Positions 59,823 through 64,000 of a stretch of 64,000 nucleotides of DNA are shown here, one piece after another (the first letter of the stretch is position 1; every line of letters starts with the position of its first letter). The translations under genes and the position numbers were made by a program. The notes beneath the pieces are model-generated. The model was not told where the DNA came from. It ran no database searches and saw only the letters and a program-made list of their open reading frames with translations. Source of the stretch: Brucella anthropi ATCC 49188 (GTDB lineage Bacteria > Pseudomonadota > Alphaproteobacteria > Rhizobiales > Rhizobiaceae); NCBI RefSeq assembly GCF_000017405.1, contig NC_009670.1:1-64000 (forward strand), in the 5' to 3' direction.

Positions 59823-60166
59823 TTGGACCGGGCACTGGCGTTCGGGTTTACCTTGCCTGCGGCGTGACAGATATGAGGAAAGGTATTGAGGGCCTTTCGA
59901 TGTTGGCGCAGGATGTCTTGCGCCAGAAGCCGACAGGTGGAGCTGTCTTCGCCTTTCGCGGGCGGCGTGGTGATCGGGTGAAGCTGTTGTATTTTGATGG
60001 CCAGGGATTTTGCCTTTACTATAAAATCCTGCAGAAAGGGCGTTTCCCCTGGCCTTCAGCGGCCGATGGGACGGCTCGACTGACAGCAGCGCAGCTGGCG
60101 ATGCTATGGGAAGGAATAGATTGGAGACGTCCGGACTGGGGTGCTCCGCCCGCCCGCGTCGGTTGA
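59819..60166 (+). CDS. tnpB: IS66 TnpB
   Basis: A 115-residue protein with the IS66 Orf2 pattern: VRVYLACGVTDMRKGIEGLS, GGAVFAFRGRRGDRVKLLYF, DGQGFCLYYKILQKGRFPWP and LAMLWEGIDWRRP. It is unrelated to the RNA-guided TnpB nucleases of IS200/IS605. Required for IS66 transposition, mechanism unknown. Start overlaps tnpA. Confidence 0.95.
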   Translation: MIGPGTGVRVYLACGVTDMRKGIEGLSMLAQDVLRQKPTGGAVFAFRGRRGDRVKLLYFDGQGFCLYYKILQKGRFPWPSAADGTARLTAAQLAMLWEGIDWRRPDWGAPPARVG

Positions 60167-60229
60167 TTTTATCTTACTGAAACTACTTGTTTTTATGGCG
60201 TTCTGTCCTGACTTATGCTAGTCAGGATC

Positions 60230-61852
60230 ATGTCGAATGCGAGCTCAATTTTTCCTGATGATCCAGCCTTTCTGAAGGCAATAATCACCGCCTTGCAGGC
60301 GGAGAATGCGAAGATGTCGGCGGCGTTGAAAGCACACGATCACCTGATCCAGGGTCTGAGGCTACGCATTGCGCGATTGAAGAAACAGGTCTTCGGCAAG
60401 TCTTCTGAAAAAATCGAGCGGGAAATTGCGCAACTGGAACTGGCGCTGGAGGATCTGTTGATTGCCAGCGCCGAGCATGAGGCCGGGCCCGTCGAAGAGC
60501 TTGAAAACGATACGGCTTGCGGTCCGGAGGAGACTTTAAAGCCCAAGTCATCACGTCGGCGTCCACGTGTGTCGGAAAATGCTGTTCGCGAACGTCGTGA
60601 ACTGGATCCCGGTCATTGCTGTCCTGCGTGCGGAGGCGAGTTGCGTTTTGTTGGAGAGGATGTCAGCGAAATCCTCGACATGATCGCAGCGACGATGAAG
60701 GTCATCGAGATCGCCAGGCCAAAGAAGTCATGCCGTTGCTGTGAGAAGATGGTGCAGGTTCCTGCTCCCAGCCGCCCGATACCGGGCAGTATGGCTGGTG
60801 CCGGGCTTCTGGCCTATATTCTGGTCTCCAAATTCGATGATCATCTGCCGCTCTATCGCCTCAACGAGATATTCGCGCGGATGGGGGCCGATATACCTGA
60901 CAGCACACTGGTGGATTGGTGCGGTCGTGCCATGCAGGTGCTCCGTCCGCTGATCGAGCGCATTGAGATTGAGATCATGAAAAGCGATCTCCTCCATGCT
61001 GACGATACGCCGATCCGGGTGCTGGATCGCTCATTGCGCGACAAGGGATTGGGCAAAGGTGTGAAGAAGGGCAGGATCTGGACATATGTCCGCGATCAGC
61101 GTCCATGGGCAGGTAGTGCGCCACCAGGTGCGGTTTATTACTTCGCGCCCGACTGGAAGGAAGAGCACGTTCATCGCCATCTCGAAAAGGCGAGTGGCAT
61201 TCTTCAGGCCGATGGCTACAAAGGCTATACGAAGCTATATGAGCCGGGATCGGACGGAAAGCGTCGGTTCTGGGAAGCTTCATGCTGGGCGCATTGGCGG
61301 CGTGACTTTCATGACATCTGGACCGCGAACAAATCCGGGATTGCGCGCGAGGCTCTCGATCGGATCGGTGCGCTGTATGATATCGAACGGGATATTGTAG
61401 GCCGGCCCGCCGATGTACGGCTCGCCACGCGTCAAAAGCACAGCAAGCCAAAGATCGATGAACTGCACGCATGGGCAGAAAAGCAGTTGCTTCGCATTCC
61501 GGGAAAAAGCGAACTTGCGAAAGCTTTGCGCTATGGGCTGAGCAGATGGCCGTCACTCTGCCTGTTCCTGGAGGACGGACGCGTGGCCATGGACAACAAC
61601 GCTGCGGAACGAGCCCTCAGACCGATAGGAGTAGGACGCCGGAATTGGTTGTTCGCAGGCGCTGACACCGGCGCGGAAACCTTGGCACGCGCCATGACGA
61701 TCATTGAAACAGCGAAGATGAACGGCATCAACCCGCAAGCTTATCTGGCCGATGTGCTCGACCGCATTCACGACCACAAGATCAATCGGCTCGATGAGTT
61801 GCTCCCGTGGAATTGGAAGCCCCTCGCAGCTGAACATGCAAAGGCAGCCTGA
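60230..61852 (+). CDS. tnpC: IS66 transposase TnpC
   Basis: A 540-residue DDE transposase from ATG 60230 ([11 protein letters not shown]), preceded by AGGA; an ATG five codons upstream at 60215 is in frame. Order: coiled-coil N-terminus ([40 protein letters not shown]), zinc-finger-like [18 protein letters not shown], then the catalytic core with [29 protein letters not shown] and [20 protein letters not shown]. Full length and apparently intact. Its stop overlaps the start of the accessory frame. Confidence 0.95.
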   Translation: MSNASSIFPDDPAFLKAIITALQAENAKMSAALKAHDHLIQGLRLRIARLKKQVFGKSSEKIEREIAQLELALEDLLIASAEHEAGPVEELENDTACGPEETLKPKSSRRRPRVSENAVRERRELDPGHCCPACGGELRFVGEDVSEILDMIAATMKVIEIARPKKSCRCCEKMVQVPAPSRPIPGSMAGAGLLAYILVSKFDDHLPLYRLNEIFARMGADIPDSTLVDWCGRAMQVLRPLIERIEIEIMKSDLLHADDTPIRVLDRSLRDKGLGKGVKKGRIWTYVRDQRPWAGSAPPGAVYYFAPDWKEEHVHRHLEKASGILQADGYKGYTKLYEPGSDGKRRFWEASCWAHWRRDFHDIWTANKSGIAREALDRIGALYDIERDIVGRPADVRLATRQKHSKPKIDELHAWAEKQLLRIPGKSELAKALRYGLSRWPSLCLFLEDGRVAMDNNAAERALRPIGVGRRNWLFAGADTGAETLARAMTIIETAKMNGINPQAYLADVLDRIHDHKINRLDELLPWNWKPLAAEHAKAA

Positions 61853-62217
61853 TGACCACGGTCAGATTTGTTTACACGCTCGACTATGTCGCCGAAATGC
61901 TCGAAGAGGATGTCGATCTTCTTCAGGCGATCATCTACAATGATGACAACTTGACCTATGGCAATATCATCAGTGTCGTGACCGGAGACGACCAGTCTAC
62001 AAGCGCCCTGACGGACGACGGCATTGATGAGCTAAGACAGATGCTGGCTGACGCCCGTAAATCAGTCCAAAATGGCAAGAATTCCTCGAATGCTTTGTCG
62101 ATGACGAAGAGATCGTCGCCCGCCTCAAGACATATTCACCACGGTAACAATCGGGCGGTTACGCTCGGACCATCTAGGATCGATCTTTCTCGACCAAATT
62201 CAAGAAAAATAGAATGA
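61852..62217 (+). pseudogene. IS66 accessory ORF, frameshifted near the end
   Basis: Starts [20 protein letters not shown], overlapping the tnpC stop by one base; frames like this often follow IS66 tnpC. After ADARKSVQ the present frame reads low-quality sequence and runs past the IS end to 62217. One base added in the AAAA run near 62069-62072 would restore KWQEFLECFVDDEEIVARLK and a stop at 62145-62147, inside the element. So a one-base loss, or a sequence error, has changed the C-terminus. Confidence 0.65.
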
Positions 62218-62344
62218 TGTTGTAAGGGATCGAGCGACTTCCAGCCGCCCGATCCGATTTTAAGATTCAAAGTTGTCCGGCTCAGATCGGACCGTTTTGT
62301 ATTTAGTTTCGAAACATCTCTTCACATCAGCGGCGACCGTAAAA

Positions 62345-64000
62345 TCAAAGTTTGACCACATCTTCCCTCGCCCATAGCCGGAGCTTGCGGCAAGATGCAA
62401 CAAACTCCTTGGCTGCCTGTGCATTGTCGAGCGGAATAAGTCCTTCGTCCATTTCGGGTTCGATACCGGCCTTGGCAAGCAACGGCATTGCGCCTGCGGT
62501 AAAGCCAATGAACTTGCAGTGCGCGAACGCATCGGCAACAAAGTCCCGCGCTGTGGACTCGCCGATGAGCTGGTTGGCCGATTCTTCACACAACACAAGG
62601 GCTACAGCATCGAACAATACGGATGGACCGCCGTCAATCATATGGTCGGCCTCCATCCATTCGCCGCCGGAAGCTTCGAACCCTCCGACCGTTGGTGCGA
62701 CCAACTCCACCATGGCACCTTCCTCATCGGCGGCGTGCCGGATACCCTTGAGTACCTGCGCATCCGTGCCATTGGCAACGAGCACTCCGATCTTTCTGCC
62801 CTTGAAGCTGCCGGGTCCGTTCTCAATAATGCTAAGTGCAGGAGACGGAGCAAGATCGTCACGCACGGGCACCATCGCATCCGCGGCCTTAGGCATCTTG
62901 CGGATGCCGAGCTTACCGGCGACCGTTTCCGCGAGGTTGGCATCGATGTTCAGCAAATGTGACACAATACGCTCGCGGATCACAGGTGTTTCCACCTTCG
63001 ATAGCTCGAAGGTCAGTGCCATCGCAATATGCTTCTGTTCCGTCGCGGTCTGGCTCGAATAAAACTGACGCGCCTGGCTGTAATGGTCGGCGAAGCTCTC
63101 CGGTCGGAGGCGAACTTTCTGTCCGTCTTCCTGCGCGGCAAACGACCGGAACCCACGATTTGGGTCAGGCCTCGAGCCTTCGCCCCATGAATTAGGCTGG
63201 TAGTTTGCGCGTCCGACAGGATTGCGCATCGCCATATGGCCGTCCTGCTGGAAATGATGGAACGGACATTTAGGCGCGTTTATCGGAATATGGGTAAAGT
63301 TAGGACTACCAAGTCTCTTCAACTGCGTGTCGAGGTAAGAAAAATTCCGTCCCTGCAGCAATGGGTCGTTGGAGAAATCGATGCCGGGAGGGACGTTCTG
63401 CGTCATGAACGCAACCTGTTCCGTTTCGGCAAAAAAGTTGTCTGGCATACGATCAAGTACCAGCCGCCCGACTGGGATAGGCTTAATAATTTCTTCGGGA
63501 ATGAGCTTTGTCGGATCGAGCACATCGAAATCGAAGCTGTCGGCGAAGTCCTGATCGAAGAGCTGGACGCACAGTTCCCATTCAGGGAAGTCGCCAGCTT
63601 GTATCGCAGTCCACAGATCGCGCCTGTGAAAGTCCGGATCCGCACCGTTGATTTTCACCGCCTCGTTCCAGACAACGGATTGGAGACCAAGTTTTGGCTT
63701 CCAGATGAATTTGACGAAAGTCGACTTGTCCTTGGCATTCACGAAGCGAAAGGTATGAACCCCAAACCCCTCCATGAAGCGGAAGGAGCGCGGAATTGCA
63801 CGATCCGACATGACCCACATGATCATGTGCATGGATTCCGGTGTCAGACCGATGAAATCCCAGAAATTATCGTGTGCAGATTGCGCCTGAGGAAAAGCCC
63901 GGTCCGGTTCCTCCTTGACGGCATGAACCATATCGGGAAATCGAATGGCATCCTGGATGAAGAAGACAGGAATATTATTGCCTACGAGATCCCAGTTGCC
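62345..64000 (-). CDS. katE: Large-subunit (clade 2) catalase, N-terminus beyond the window
   Basis: The visible 552 codons run from the window edge to the stop at 62345. The catalase core is present: [20 protein letters not shown] at the edge (active-site asparagine region), [33 protein letters not shown], and [16 protein letters not shown] with the heme-ligand tyrosine. The C-terminal flavodoxin-like domain (about the last 150 residues; [40 protein letters not shown]) marks the large-subunit KatE class. It removes hydrogen peroxide in the cytoplasm. Such catalases are often in the general-stress regulon, which fits the neighbouring genes; its promoter is outside the window. Confidence 0.96.
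   Translation of the reverse strand, partial: GNWDLVGNNIPVFFIQDAIRFPDMVHAVKEEPDRAFPQAQSAHDNFWDFIGLTPESMHMIMWVMSDRAIPRSFRFMEGFGVHTFRFVNAKDKSTFVKFIWKPKLGLQSVVWNEAVKINGADPDFHRRDLWTAIQAGDFPEWELCVQLFDQDFADSFDFDVLDPTKLIPEEIIKPIPVGRLVLDRMPDNFFAETEQVAFMTQNVPPGIDFSNDPLLQGRNFSYLDTQLKRLGSPNFTHIPINAPKCPFHHFQQDGHMAMRNPVGRANYQPNSWGEGSRPDPNRGFRSFAAQEDGQKVRLRPESFADHYSQARQFYSSQTATEQKHIAMALTFELSKVETPVIRERIVSHLLNIDANLAETVAGKLGIRKMPKAADAMVPVRDDLAPSPALSIIENGPGSFKGRKIGVLVANGTDAQVLKGIRHAADEEGAMVELVAPTVGGFEASGGEWMEADHMIDGGPSVLFDAVALVLCEESANQLIGESTARDFVADAFAHCKFIGFTAGAMPLLAKAGIEPEMDEGLIPLDNAQAAKEFVASCRKLRLWAREDVVKL

Larger units (their letters stand above)
59350..62162 (+). mobile_element. IS66-family insertion sequence with 8-bp target duplication
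   Basis: About 2.8 kb. Ends are related inverted repeats: GTAACGTCCCGATTGCTGCC at the left (59350) and, reading inward on the reverse strand from 62162, GTAACCGCCCGATTGTTACC. The 8 bases GCTCGGAC occur directly outside both ends (59342-59349 and 62163-62170), the 8-bp duplication made by IS66 elements. Contains tnpA, tnpB, tnpC and a downstream accessory frame. Confidence 0.95.

Overview
The window reads as part of a large plasmid or secondary replicon of an alphaproteobacterium of the order Hyphomicrobiales (Rhizobium/Agrobacterium/Ochrobactrum-like). Reasons: it opens with a repC initiator of the repABC class, followed by two SyrB-like genes typical of rhizobial replicons, then a block of DUF genes (DUF3991/TOPRIM, DUF1419, DUF3085, DUF7007, DUF6884, DUF736, DUF3846) that I associate with rhizobial conjugative plasmids. 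All family names are from reading protein motifs by eye; no database was searched.

Layout. 1-6.2 kb: repC with the end of the repB-repC spacer, two SyrB-like genes, a gene-poor decayed stretch and one small reverse-strand gene. 6.2-36.4 kb: an accessory island, nearly all on the + strand, with a TOPRIM protein, a tandemly duplicated DUF1419 module (second copy frameshifted), a 1702-residue methylase-helicase resembling the DarB class, a ParB-like protein, a ProQ/FinO RNA-binding protein, an ArdC-like antirestriction protein, a PAPS-reductase-like enzyme, HU, WGR and staphylococcal-nuclease-like proteins. Into it is set a patch (18.1-22 kb) with two toxin-antitoxin pairs, a NYN ribonuclease-like protein, an HxlR regulator and a dehydrogenase gene broken by one stop codon. 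The island spacers are long, GC-rich and full of hairpins; several are repeated with compensatory changes, the most unusual signal in the window.

36.4-42.5 kb: a mobilization module (inverted-repeat-rich candidate oriT, MobC-like protein, 996-residue relaxase with LPD7 domain, small membrane protein) followed by an AbiE toxin-antitoxin pair. 42.5-49.5 kb: a 7-kb Tn3-family transposon with 45-bp terminal inverted repeats carrying a chromate transporter, PadR regulator, TauE/SafE permease and a phosphatase-like protein lacking its catalytic cysteine. It abuts a truncated IS6-family element.

49.7-64 kb: a stress-response region: two related ~30-residue membrane peptides, a PhnA-like protein, a secreted PepSY-like protein, a glycine-rich stress protein, and a four-gene signalling operon (hybrid kinase, CheR, CheB, response regulator-HWE kinase) whose genes all overlap by 4 bases. 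A decayed IS3 fragment and an IS66 element with a perfect 8-bp target duplication separate this from a large-subunit catalase gene that runs off the end of the window. Two promoter-like sites match the EcfG general-stress pattern, suggesting shared regulation of part of this region.
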